Source of the DNA: JBEKHI01 sp050012355
GTDB taxonomy: Bacteria > Actinomycetota > Actinomycetes > Streptosporangiales > Streptosporangiaceae
Reading direction: 5' to 3'
Assembly: GCA_050012355.1 (NCBI GenBank)
Contig: JBEKHI010000050.1
Location: 1-28,666 of the forward strand
Length of the DNA stretch: 28,666 bases
Shown here: positions 6,647 to 13,468 of the stretch, one piece after another
Layout: each line of letters opens with the position of its first letter
How positions within the stretch are numbered: position 1 is the stretch's first letter
Notes under the pieces: model-generated
What the model saw: only the letters and a program-made list of their open reading frames with translations
Database searches by the model: none
Told to the model about the DNA's origin: nothing
Position numbers and translations under genes: made by a program

Positions 6647-7452
6647 GCCCAGAGGCTACCGAATAAGTCTTGAGCGTTCCGCTCATAAACCAGCCGCAGC
6701 CCGATCAGCGTCAGCCACGGCTCATGGGCGGTGATGAGCGGCACCTCATTGATGATCAGCGGCGCCAGCCCGCCGGTGGCGATTACGGTAACGCCGTCCG
6801 GATTTTCCGGCGCTAGCTCGTCGCGCATCCGGCGCGCGATGCCCTCGACCTGCCCGGCGAACCCGTAGAGCATCCCGGATCGCAGCGCGTCCACCGTGCT
6901 CTTCCCGATCACATGCGGCGGACGGGACAACTCCACCTTCAGCAACTGCGCGGCCCGCCGGGCCAGCGCCTCCACCGAGACCTCGATCCCGGGCGCCAGC
7001 GCCCCGCCGACGAACTCGCCGAGCGCCGACACCGCGTCAAAGTTCGTCGACGTCCCGAAGTCCACGACTATCGCCGGCCCGCCATACAGGTGGACGGCGG
7101 CGAGCGCGTTCATGATCCGGTCGCTGCCGACCTCCTTGGGGTTGTCGTACCGGATCGGCACGCCGGTCTTGACCCCGGGCTCGACGATGATCGTCGTCCG
7201 GTCGGCGTAATACCGCGTGCACATTTCCCGCAGCTCGTGCAGCACCGAGGGCACGGTCGAGCACAAGGAGATGCCCGCGATGTCCGTGTCCTTCACCGCC
7301 GCGCTCAGCCCGATCAGGCCGCGCATCACGACGAATATCTCGTCGGCCGTACGGTCCGGTACGGTGGCGATCCGCCAGTGCTCGACGAGCGTTTCTCCGT
7401 CGAACACGCCAAGCACCGTATTAGTGTTCCCGACGTCAATTGCTAGCAGCAT
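6454..7452 (-). CDS. coaX: Type III pantothenate kinase with run-on C-terminus
   Basis: CoaX phosphorylates pantothenate, the first step of coenzyme A synthesis. The ASKHA-fold motifs are present: MLLAIDVGNTNTVLGVF at the start, GSDRIMNALAAVHLYGG, VVDFGTSTNFD, and GGALAPGIEVSVEAL. Family members end soon after the LRLVYERN-type motif, here at about residue 260, giving 255–272 aa. This frame lacks a stop there and continues to 332 aa. The last ~64 codons overlap the start of lysS in a different frame and encode a basic, Ser/Arg-rich sequence with no family resemblance. A one-base insertion just before 6658 would bring TAG into frame. This could be genuine stop loss or a sequence error. ATG 7452 overlaps the panC stop by 17 nt, indicating coupled translation. 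Confidence 0.93.
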   Translation of the reverse strand: MLLAIDVGNTNTVLGVFDGETLVEHWRIATVPDRTADEIFVVMRGLIGLSAAVKDTDIAGISLCSTVPSVLHELREMCTRYYADRTTIIVEPGVKTGVPIRYDNPKEVGSDRIMNALAAVHLYGGPAIVVDFGTSTNFDAVSALGEFVGGALAPGIEVSVEALARRAAQLLKVELSRPPHVIGKSTVDALRSGMLYGFAGQVEGIARRMRDELAPENPDGVTVIATGGLAPLIINEVPLITAHEPWLTLIGLRLVYERNAQDLFGSLWAWLKKISRSRSVSGLASEKGCSSPAPKRIPSGSTGRRPRRSCAPNTDHFRPIRPPARWRASPGG

Positions 7453-8326
7453 CGATCTCAACCCGAATATTGTCGATTAGTCTCGTCTGACCCACGCGCG
7501 CCGCGATCAGCAACAGCGCCGTTCCTCGATATTTTTCCATAACGACGGTGAATTCATCCCCGTCGACAAGCTCGATGTACTCCGGGCTCACGCCACCGTC
7601 GGCCAGCACCTTCCGAGCCGCCGCGAGCACGGCGGCGGGGCCGTCACCAGCGGCTTCGGCACCCGCGGACAGCGCGCGGGGCAGGGAGAGCGCGGCTCGC
7701 CGTTCTGATATGGAAAGAAATCTGTTACGGCTGGAGATGGCGAGGCCATCAGCGTCCCGTACGGTGGGAACCCCTTCGATGGCAATGGGCAAGCCGAAAT
7801 CATCGACCATGAGCCTGACCAGGGCGAGTTGCTGCGCGTCCTTTTCGCCGAACACCGCTACGTCCGGACGGACCAGGCTGAAAAGCTTGAGCACGACGGT
7901 CAGCATCCCCGCGAAATGACCGGGCCTGAATTCGCCCTCCAAGACCGTTCCTAGCGGCCCAGGATCCACCGTTATCCGTTGCTCGCGCGGGTACATCTCG
8001 GTGAGCGGCGGGGCGAATACGAAATCCCCTCCCTCGGCCTCGATAACGCTCATGTCAGCGTCCAGCGTGCGGGGATAGCGCTCCAGGTCAGCCGCCTCGC
8101 CGAATTGCAGCGGGTTCACGAAGACACTCACGATGACAGTGCCCCGGGGGGGTGCGGGGGGTCGGCCCCCCGCCGGGCTAGCATTACCGCCAGCGGCCCA
8201 GGCGCGGCGCAGCAGCGCGCGGTGGCCGTCGTGCAGCGCGCCCATGGTGGGGACGAGCACGACGGGTCCGTGAGCGTCCGCGCGGGCGGCGGCGAGTTCC
8301 GCGCGGGTGGTGAGCAGTCGCGTCAT
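7436..8326 (-). CDS. panC: Pantothenate synthetase (pantoate–beta-alanine ligase)
   Basis: PanC joins pantoate and beta-alanine using ATP. The 296-aa protein has the nucleotidyltransferase HxGH signature in MGALHDGHRALL (HDGH at 32–35), VSVFVNPLQFG, the pantoate-binding segment FGEKDAQQLALV, and the ISSRNRFLS loop. Between the HxGH helix and the next strand there is an extra Gly/Ala/Pro-rich stretch (about residues 44–62). It is encoded by a GC-rich hairpin at 8154–8173. ATG overlaps the upstream DUF2520 stop by 4 nt, and coaX starts inside its 3' end. No panD follows, although panD often lies near panC in actinobacteria, so aspartate decarboxylase must be encoded elsewhere. Confidence 0.96.
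   Translation of the reverse strand: MTRLLTTRAELAAARADAHGPVVLVPTMGALHDGHRALLRRAWAAGGNASPAGGRPPAPPRGTVIVSVFVNPLQFGEAADLERYPRTLDADMSVIEAEGGDFVFAPPLTEMYPREQRITVDPGPLGTVLEGEFRPGHFAGMLTVVLKLFSLVRPDVAVFGEKDAQQLALVRLMVDDFGLPIAIEGVPTVRDADGLAISSRNRFLSISERRAALSLPRALSAGAEAAGDGPAAVLAAARKVLADGGVSPEYIELVDGDEFTVVMEKYRGTALLLIAARVGQTRLIDNIRVEIDAASN
8154..8173. repeat. GC-rich hairpin inside panC
   Basis: GCGGGGGG and CCCCCCGC form a perfect 8-bp stem around TCGG within the low-complexity panC insert. It is preceded by another run of seven Gs. It looks like an inserted or expanded element kept in frame. Confidence 0.5.
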
Positions 8327-9213
8327 GCCGCGCCGCCGAGGACGTCCAGCAGCCGCTCGGCGTCCTCCGGCTTGAGCAGGCCCGCCGCCAGCGCGCGCTC
8401 CGCGGTAAGCCGGGCCAGCGACAGGTAAGCGGCCCGAGCGCCCGTCGAGGCTTCGCCGAGCGCCTCAATGTGGCGGGCGACCGTTCCCGCGTCGCCGCGA
8501 GCCACCGGTCCGGTGAGACCGGCGTCGCCGAACCTGAGCGCGTTGTCCAGCGCGGCCGACAGCAACGGGCCGAGCATGCGGCTCGGGTTGGGCACACCCG
8601 CCTGGCCGAGCAGGTCGGCGGACTCGGCCACCAGGGTGACGAGGTGGTTGGCCGCGCCGGCGAGCGCCGCGTGGTACAGCGCGCGCTGGTCCTCCGCGAT
8701 GAAGACCGGCTCGCCGCCCATCTCGATGACGAGTGCCTCGGCCACCGGGCGGAGCTGCTCGGGCGCGGTCACGCCGAAGCTGACGTCCTTCATCCGCTCG
8801 GTGTCGTCATCCCGGCCGGTGAAGGTCATCACCGGGTGCAGGGCGAGCGGCAGCGCGCCCTGGCGCGTCGCGGGTTCGAGCACGCCGGTGCCGTACCGTC
8901 CGCTGGCGTGCGCGATCAGGCGGCCCGCGTAGGGCGCGTCCGTGGCCGCCAGACCGGAAATGAGGCCAGGCAGCACGTCGTCGGGGACGGTGACGAGCAC
9001 CAGGTCTGACGCTTCGAGTACGCCGGCCGGCTCGGTCACCTCGATGGCCGGAAAGCTAGCCAGGATGCGATCCATCGACTGTTGCGATGCGGGCGTGGTG
9101 GCGACCACCTCGTGTCCGGCGGATGCCAGCGCGCGGGCGAGCGCGACACCGGCGCGACCGGGCCCGATCACGCCGGTCCGGAGCCGTGCTGGGTGATTGT
9201 CCGGGCTGTTCAC
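8323..9213 (-). CDS. Rossmann-like/DUF2520 protein, likely NAD(P)-dependent dehydrogenase
   Basis: This 296-aa protein belongs to the family that pairs an N-terminal Rossmann-like fold with a C-terminal DUF2520 helical domain. The dinucleotide-binding loop is GVIGPGRAGVALARALASAG (about residues 14–33). VTVPDDVLP and LHPVMTFTG are further conserved stretches, and the DUF2520 part begins near EDQRALYHAALAGAANHLV. The fold resembles ketopantoate reductase and pyrroline-carboxylate reductase. Because it overlaps panC by 4 nt, a role in pantoate supply has often been suspected, but I cannot show it. GTG 9213 is the start; its ribosome site is weak. Confidence 0.88.
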   Translation of the reverse strand: MNSPDNHPARLRTGVIGPGRAGVALARALASAGHEVVATTPASQQSMDRILASFPAIEVTEPAGVLEASDLVLVTVPDDVLPGLISGLAATDAPYAGRLIAHASGRYGTGVLEPATRQGALPLALHPVMTFTGRDDDTERMKDVSFGVTAPEQLRPVAEALVIEMGGEPVFIAEDQRALYHAALAGAANHLVTLVAESADLLGQAGVPNPSRMLGPLLSAALDNALRFGDAGLTGPVARGDAGTVARHIEALGEASTGARAAYLSLARLTAERALAAGLLKPEDAERLLDVLGGAA

Positions 9214-9240
9214 GGTGCTCAGCTTAAAGCCTGTTGGAAA

Positions 9241-9274
9241 GGGCGCCGGAATCCCCCATAGGAATCCGGCGCCC
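9241..9274 (-). terminator. Intrinsic terminator of the chaplin gene
   Basis: GGGCGCCGGA (9241–9250) pairs perfectly with TCCGGCGCCC (9265–9274), and three more pairs follow after one mismatch. On the minus strand the stem is followed by TTTCC. It lies 25 nt downstream of the chaplin stop and separates that gene from DUF2520. Confidence 0.7.
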
Positions 9275-9298
9275 CCGTTTACGGCGAACTAGTCGCGA

Positions 9299-9556
9299 CT
9301 ACCAGCCCCAGCCGAGCAGGGGACCGTTGACACTGGCGCCCCCCTCGCAGCTAGCGTTGGCGACGCCCAGGATGGCGATCGCGTTTCCGCACGCGTCGAC
9401 CGGAATAGAGATCGGGGCGATGACCTGGTTGCCGCTCAGGATCGAGCCGTTGCCGCTGGTCACGGGGCCGCTGCTCGCGAATGCCGGGGCGCCCATCAGG
9501 GCGACCGCCGCACCGGATACAGCCAGCATTCCAACGACACGGGTCTTCATCTGCAC
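9299..9556 (-). CDS. Short chaplin (hydrophobic amyloid-forming surface peptide)
   Basis: Chaplins are secreted, coat aerial hyphae and spores, and lower surface tension. This 85-aa precursor has a Sec signal peptide (MQMKTRVVGMLAVSGAAVAL..., cleavage expected after APAFA at residue 27) and a 58-residue mature part. The mature part is a single chaplin domain: GSILSGNQVIAPISIPVDAC, then GNAIAILGVANASCEGGASV. Its two cysteines (56 and 70) match the disulphide pair of short chaplins, and it has no sortase signal. The C-terminus is an unusual aromatic GPLLGWGW. GTG 9556 is chosen because AGGAG lies 6 nt before it; ATG 9550 is an alternative. The gene has its own promoter (9661–9690) and terminator (9241–9274), so it is an independent unit between housekeeping genes. 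Confidence 0.88.
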   Translation of the reverse strand: MQMKTRVVGMLAVSGAAVALMGAPAFASSGPVTSGNGSILSGNQVIAPISIPVDACGNAIAILGVANASCEGGASVNGPLLGWGW

Positions 9557-9578
9557 GTGTTGCTCCTCTCATCGAGGG

Positions 9579-9593
9579 TCAGGGGGTTAACAC
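9579..9593 (-). other. Four-codon mini-ORF with TTA codon in the chaplin leader
   Basis: GTG TTA ACC CCC TGA follows a perfect AAAGGAG at 5 nt spacing, 22 nt upstream of the chaplin start. It could be a regulatory leader peptide that senses the TTA-reading leucyl tRNA. Its existence as a translated unit is inference. Confidence 0.35.
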
Positions 9594-9660
9594 GGCGACT
9601 CCTTTATGTGAGCTGCCATCGACAGAGAGTAGTCGATTCGGTCGACAATGTGTAGTCGTT

Positions 9661-9690
9661 CTTATACCTGAAGCGAAAAGCCCAGGTCAA
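9661..9690 (-). promoter_or_regulatory. Chaplin gene promoter
   Basis: On the minus strand TTGACC (9690–9685) and TATAAG (9666–9661) are 18 nt apart, a good housekeeping-type promoter. It overlaps the DUF3180 stop codon and predicts a leader of about 100 nt. Confidence 0.65.
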
Positions 9691-10130
9691 CGCGGGGCAT
9701 CAGGGACGCGGCAGCTGTTCTCGAGGAAGAAGGCCGCGGCGGTCAGGACAACGCAGGCGCCGAAGATGACGGCCGCCGTGATCAGGTCCTGGCGGGGGGT
9801 GGGGACGTCCCACGAGCCACTGGTGTAGAAGACAAACCCGGCGGCGACCCCGCCGATGACCGAGCCCGCCAGCGAACTCGCCTTGGCCAGCGCGAGCATC
9901 CGCATCGTGTACTCGGGGACCGGTACCGGGCGCTTGGCGTCGGGCTTGCGGATCCGGGTCCGCAGGTCACGCGCGGCCCAGGCTTCCGCGCCGGCGGCGA
10001 CGAGCAGGGCGGGGACCATCGTCCACGGAAGGACCGGGAGGCTGTTGTAGACGATCTCCAGGATGCTCCAGGTGATCGCCGCGCAGACGGCCGCGATACC
10101 GATGAGCGTGAGCGGACGGGTGGGTTTCAC
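9687..10130 (-). CDS. DUF3180 membrane protein
   Basis: This 147-aa integral membrane protein has four hydrophobic segments (about residues 7–25, 32–51, 83–103 and 115–137). Basic loops such as RDLRTRIRKPDAKRP lie between segments 2 and 3. It matches the DUF3180 family, which sits directly after folK in many actinobacteria and has no known function. GTG 10130 overlaps the folK stop by 4 nt, so it is translationally coupled to the folate genes. The chaplin promoter begins at its 3' end. Confidence 0.87.
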   Translation of the reverse strand: MKPTRPLTLIGIAAVCAAITWSILEIVYNSLPVLPWTMVPALLVAAGAEAWAARDLRTRIRKPDAKRPVPVPEYTMRMLALAKASSLAGSVIGGVAAGFVFYTSGSWDVPTPRQDLITAAVIFGACVVLTAAAFFLENSCRVPDAPR

Positions 10131-10633
10131 GTGCGGACCCGCAGCGTGAGGTTCGTGCGGCGCACGTCGCCGTGGTCGGGGCCCAGCGCCGCTAGCAGGT
10201 CCGCCACCGGGCCGCTGCCTGGCAGCACGGCGGACGGGTCCAGGTCATGCCAGGGCGCGAGCACGAAGGCCCGCTCGGCGGCCCGGGGATGCGGCAGCGT
10301 CAGCTCCGGCTCGTCGCTGCGCACCTGTCCGTAGGCAATGATGTCCAGGTCCAGTGTGCGAGCGCCCCAGCGGACCTCTCGGGCCCGCCCAGCGGCTGTC
10401 TCGATCTCGTGCAGCCGGTCAAGCAGCTCGGGCGGCGGCAGCGTGGTTCGCGCGGCGAGCACCGCGTTGAGGTAGTCCGGCTGCTCCGGCCCGCCGACCG
10501 GTGCGGTCTCGTAGACCGGTGAGACTCCCATGACCTCCACCCCCGGCAGCTTTGTTATCGCGTCGACGCCAGCTTGCACGATATCTAGCCGGTCCCCGAG
10601 GTTGCTCCCCAGGGCGATGATGACCGGGGTCAT
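10127..10633 (-). CDS. folK: 2-amino-4-hydroxy-6-hydroxymethyldihydropteridine pyrophosphokinase
   Basis: FolK transfers pyrophosphate from ATP to 6-hydroxymethyl-7,8-dihydropterin, making the substrate for FolP. The 168-aa protein shows ALGSNLGDRL near the start, the VYETAPVGGPEQPDYLNAV segment, the RWGARTLDLDIIAYG ATP/Mg site and LPHPRAAERAFVLAPW. ATG 10633 is chosen because it overlaps the folP stop as ATGA and gives the family-typical start MTPVIIALGSN. A GTG five codons upstream is possible. folB, which normally lies between folP and folK in actinobacteria, is absent here. Confidence 0.96.
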   Translation of the reverse strand: MTPVIIALGSNLGDRLDIVQAGVDAITKLPGVEVMGVSPVYETAPVGGPEQPDYLNAVLAARTTLPPPELLDRLHEIETAAGRAREVRWGARTLDLDIIAYGQVRSDEPELTLPHPRAAERAFVLAPWHDLDPSAVLPGSGPVADLLAALGPDHGDVRRTNLTLRVRT

Positions 10634-11475
10634 CGCGCGGCGGTCCACGCGGCCGCGACGCGTACCGCGTCCGCGTTCGGCGGCACCTCATGTACCCGGA
10701 CGCACCAGGCGCCCGCGGTGGCGGCGAGTGCGGTTGCCGCCGCGGTCGCCGGGTCGCTGTCGACGAACGACCGCGGCGCGCCGTCGGGACCGGCGAGCAG
10801 CTTGCCGAGGAACCGCTTACGCGACGCGCCCACCAGGACGGGGAAACTGACCCCGCCGATCTGGCGGACCTCGTCCAGATGGGTGAGCAACCGCCAGTTG
10901 TGCTCGGGCTGCTTGCTGAAGCCGAGCCCGGGATCGAGCACGATCAGCGCCGGGTCCACACCCTCCGCGGTCACCGCGTCCACCCGGCGGGCGAGTTCGT
11001 CGTGCACCTCGCGCACCACATCGGTGTAGATCGCGCGGGAGTCCATGTCGTGGCTGTGGCCGCGCCAGTGCATGACCACGTACGGCACGGCGGCCTTAGC
11101 CACCAGCCGGGGCATGTAAGGGTCCGCGAGGCCGCCGCTGACGTCGTTCACCAGGTTCGCTCCCGCTTCGAGCGCGAACTCGGCCACCTGCGCGCGCATG
11201 GTGTCCACGCTGACCGGCACTCCGGCCTTGGCCAGCTCGGTGAGGACCGGGCCGACGCGACGCAGCTCTTCCTCCACGGTGATGCGCTGCGCGCCGGGAC
11301 GGGTCGACTCGCCGCCCACGTCCACGATGTCCGCGCCCTGCTCCACCAGTTCCAGGCCGCGGGAGATCGCCGCCTCGGCCCCGTACCACTGGCCGCCGTC
11401 GGAGAACGAGTCGGGCGTGACGTTGACCACGCCCATCACCAGGCAGCGGTCCGCGTCGGGAAGGCCGTTAACCAT
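10630..11475 (-). CDS. folP: Dihydropteroate synthase
   Basis: FolP condenses hydroxymethyldihydropterin pyrophosphate with p-aminobenzoate and is the sulfonamide target. The 281-aa TIM-barrel protein carries VMGVVNVTPDSFSDGG (about residues 13–28), VDVGGESTRPGA, the NDVSGG segment, LDPGLGFSK and the GASRKRFLG loop. All the main DHPS signatures are intact. ATG 11475 overlaps the end of the mprF-like gene by 8 nt, and its stop overlaps folK by 4 nt, giving a tight translational chain. A second folP paralogue without activity occurs in some actinobacteria, but conservation here indicates the active enzyme. Confidence 0.97.
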   Translation of the reverse strand: MVNGLPDADRCLVMGVVNVTPDSFSDGGQWYGAEAAISRGLELVEQGADIVDVGGESTRPGAQRITVEEELRRVGPVLTELAKAGVPVSVDTMRAQVAEFALEAGANLVNDVSGGLADPYMPRLVAKAAVPYVVMHWRGHSHDMDSRAIYTDVVREVHDELARRVDAVTAEGVDPALIVLDPGLGFSKQPEHNWRLLTHLDEVRQIGGVSFPVLVGASRKRFLGKLLAGPDGAPRSFVDSDPATAAATALAATAGAWCVRVHEVPPNADAVRVAAAWTAAR

Positions 11476-13255
11476 TCGGAATCGCCTGCAGGCGACGCCT
11501 GACCCAGCCTAGGCCGAGCGCGCGCGCCAGCCGGCGCAGCGAGATCTTCGGCCACACCAGGAACGCCTCGGCCTCGAGCGCGGCCACCGCGATCCGCGGC
11601 GCGTCCTTGCCGCTGGGGAACACGAAGAACCTCGGCTGCCAGACCGGGTTGAACTTCGCGTTGAACTTATAAAGCGACTCGATCTGGAACCACTTCGACA
11701 TGAACACCAGGATCGAGCGCCAGGCCTTGAGCACCGGACCAGCGCCGATCCGCTCGCCCCGCTCCAGCGCGGCGCGGAACATGGCGAAGTTCAGCGAGAC
11801 TCGCTTGACCCCCAGCTCGCTGCACGCCTTGATCGTCTCCACGATCAGGAAGTCGTTCAGTCCCGGCATGGCGGAGCGATCGCGGCGCATCAGGTCCAGC
11901 GAGAGCCCGTCCGAGCCCCAGGGGACGAACTGCAGAATCGCGCGCAGCACCCCGTTCTCGTGGGCGGTAGCGATCACGCAGTCCCCGTCATAGGGTCCGC
12001 CGACGCGGCCGAGCGCCATCGAGAACCCGCGCTCGGTCGCGGTGTCCCGCCAGTTGTCGGCGACCTTCAACATCAGCCGGAGTTCCTCGGCCGGTATGTC
12101 CTTCACCCGGCGGACCTCGGCCACGTAGCCCTGGCGGCCGACCCGGCTGACCATCTGCCGCACGTTCCGCATCGACCGGCCGGACAGGCTGAAGTCAGCG
12201 ATGTTGACGATCGCCTCGTCGCCGAGTTCCAGTGCGGTGAGGTCACCTTCGCGGCACCAGACCTCCGCGCCCAGCTCACTGCAGCCCATCACCGCGGGCC
12301 GCCAGGCGTGCCGGTCGGCCTCGTCAAGGAACGCGCCCATCGCACCTGGCCATGCCTCGGGATCCCCGATCGGGTCCCCGGCCGCCAGCATCACGCCGGA
12401 TACCACCCGGTAGCAGACGCAGGCCTTGCCGGTCGGTGACCAGATGACGTTCTTGTCCTTGCGCAGCGCGAAGTAACCGAGCGAGTCGCGGTCGCCCTGC
12501 TTGGCGAGCAGCTCGCGGATCCGCTCGGCGTCGGCCGGGGCCAGCCGGGCCCGCCGCTGGGCGGGGCGGAAGAACAGGTAGGCGGTGACGACCAGCGTGA
12601 ACAGGCCGAGCGCGCTGGTCAGGAAGTGGTAGAAGTCGCCGCGGCCGTCGGAGTAGAACGTGATCGAGCCGCTGACTCCGACCAGTTCGTAGATCGCGTC
12701 CTCGATCCGGCTGGGCAGCGGCCAGTTCCCGTACAGGCCACCCGTGGACAGGTAGCCGAGCGAGATCGCCAGGTCGGCGATCACCAGCCCGAAGAACACC
12801 CACAGCGCGCTCCACCGGGTATGCGGATCACCGACGGCGTAGAACTCATCGTGGAAGCACAGCAGGGCAATGAGCAGGACGATCGCCACGATCGCGGAGT
12901 AGTAGACCTTGGGCGCGTGCAGGAAGTGGATCGCCACGTCGAAGGCGAGCAGCGCCACGACCGCCTGCCAGGCCCGGCGCTTGCGGCGGCGCAACTCGTA
13001 CGACAGCAGCAACAGCATGAGACCGACGATCACGTCCGCGGTGCGGCCGACGTTGGTCAGCGTGCCAGGAACGAAGGCGCTGACCCCGTGCAGCTTGGCG
13101 TGCCAGTCCGGTTTGAGCACCGCCAGCACGTCGTTGAGCCCGATCAGGAAGCACAGCAGCCCAGCGACGTTGGGTATCCACGCTCCCCTGCTCGCGCGGG
13201 TACGCGCTTGGCGTTCGGCGCTATCTGGTCGTCCTACCGTGGTGGATTCGCTCAT
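11468..13255 (-). CDS. MprF/LPG-synthase-like membrane protein (DUF2156), no LysRS domain
   Basis: The 595-aa protein has an N-terminal membrane part (about six segments between residues 25 and 235, including NVAGLLCFLIGLNDVLAVL). A cytoplasmic DUF2156/LPG-synthase C-terminal domain of the GNAT-like fold runs from about 245 to 570. Conserved stretches include VMLAAGDPIGDPEAW, RNVRQMVSRVGRQGY and FVPWGSDGLSLDLMRRD. Relatives transfer amino acids, usually lysine, from tRNA to phosphatidylglycerol and so reduce surface charge. Some actinobacterial homologues (LysX) carry a fused lysyl-tRNA synthetase; this one does not. ATG 13255 is preferred because CAGG precedes it; GTG 13321 would add 22 residues. 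The aminoacyl donor and lipid acceptor are inferred. Confidence 0.88.
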   Translation of the reverse strand: MSESTTVGRPDSAERQARTRASRGAWIPNVAGLLCFLIGLNDVLAVLKPDWHAKLHGVSAFVPGTLTNVGRTADVIVGLMLLLLSYELRRRKRRAWQAVVALLAFDVAIHFLHAPKVYYSAIVAIVLLIALLCFHDEFYAVGDPHTRWSALWVFFGLVIADLAISLGYLSTGGLYGNWPLPSRIEDAIYELVGVSGSITFYSDGRGDFYHFLTSALGLFTLVVTAYLFFRPAQRRARLAPADAERIRELLAKQGDRDSLGYFALRKDKNVIWSPTGKACVCYRVVSGVMLAAGDPIGDPEAWPGAMGAFLDEADRHAWRPAVMGCSELGAEVWCREGDLTALELGDEAIVNIADFSLSGRSMRNVRQMVSRVGRQGYVAEVRRVKDIPAEELRLMLKVADNWRDTATERGFSMALGRVGGPYDGDCVIATAHENGVLRAILQFVPWGSDGLSLDLMRRDRSAMPGLNDFLIVETIKACSELGVKRVSLNFAMFRAALERGERIGAGPVLKAWRSILVFMSKWFQIESLYKFNAKFNPVWQPRFFVFPSGKDAPRIAVAALEAEAFLVWPKISLRRLARALGLGWVRRRLQAIPNG

Positions 13256-13361
13256 CTTGTGCCTGAAATCCGGTCCCTGTTCACGAACTGGCGCCGTAGA
13301 GCCATGTCCTACCCCCGTCACGGCATGCCATGACCGCTCTCGCGTCCATAGCCAAGGTACA

Positions 13362-13375
13362 TCTAACCGATTAGA
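13362..13375. promoter_or_regulatory. Near-palindrome upstream of the mprF-like gene
   Basis: TCTAACCGATTAGA is symmetric except at the central two pairs. It is AT-rich relative to its surroundings and lies about 107 nt before the start codon, as expected for a repressor site. No regulator can be named. Confidence 0.35.
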
Positions 13376-13416
13376 CGCGCGGCATGCCCGGATGGTTCGG
13401 CCTATTTATTAGCTCT

Positions 13417-13468
13417 GTGCCTTAGCTGCGTGCCTTAGCTGCGTGCCTTAGCTGCGTGCCTTAGCTGT
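13417..13468 (-). repeat. Four tandem 13-bp repeats carrying TAA at the folE stop
   Basis: GTGCCTTAGCTGC is repeated four times (the last copy differs in its final base). The fourth copy contains the folE stop codon. Read on the minus strand each unit contains TAA, and because 13 is not a multiple of three the stops fall in all three frames. Confidence 0.85.
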
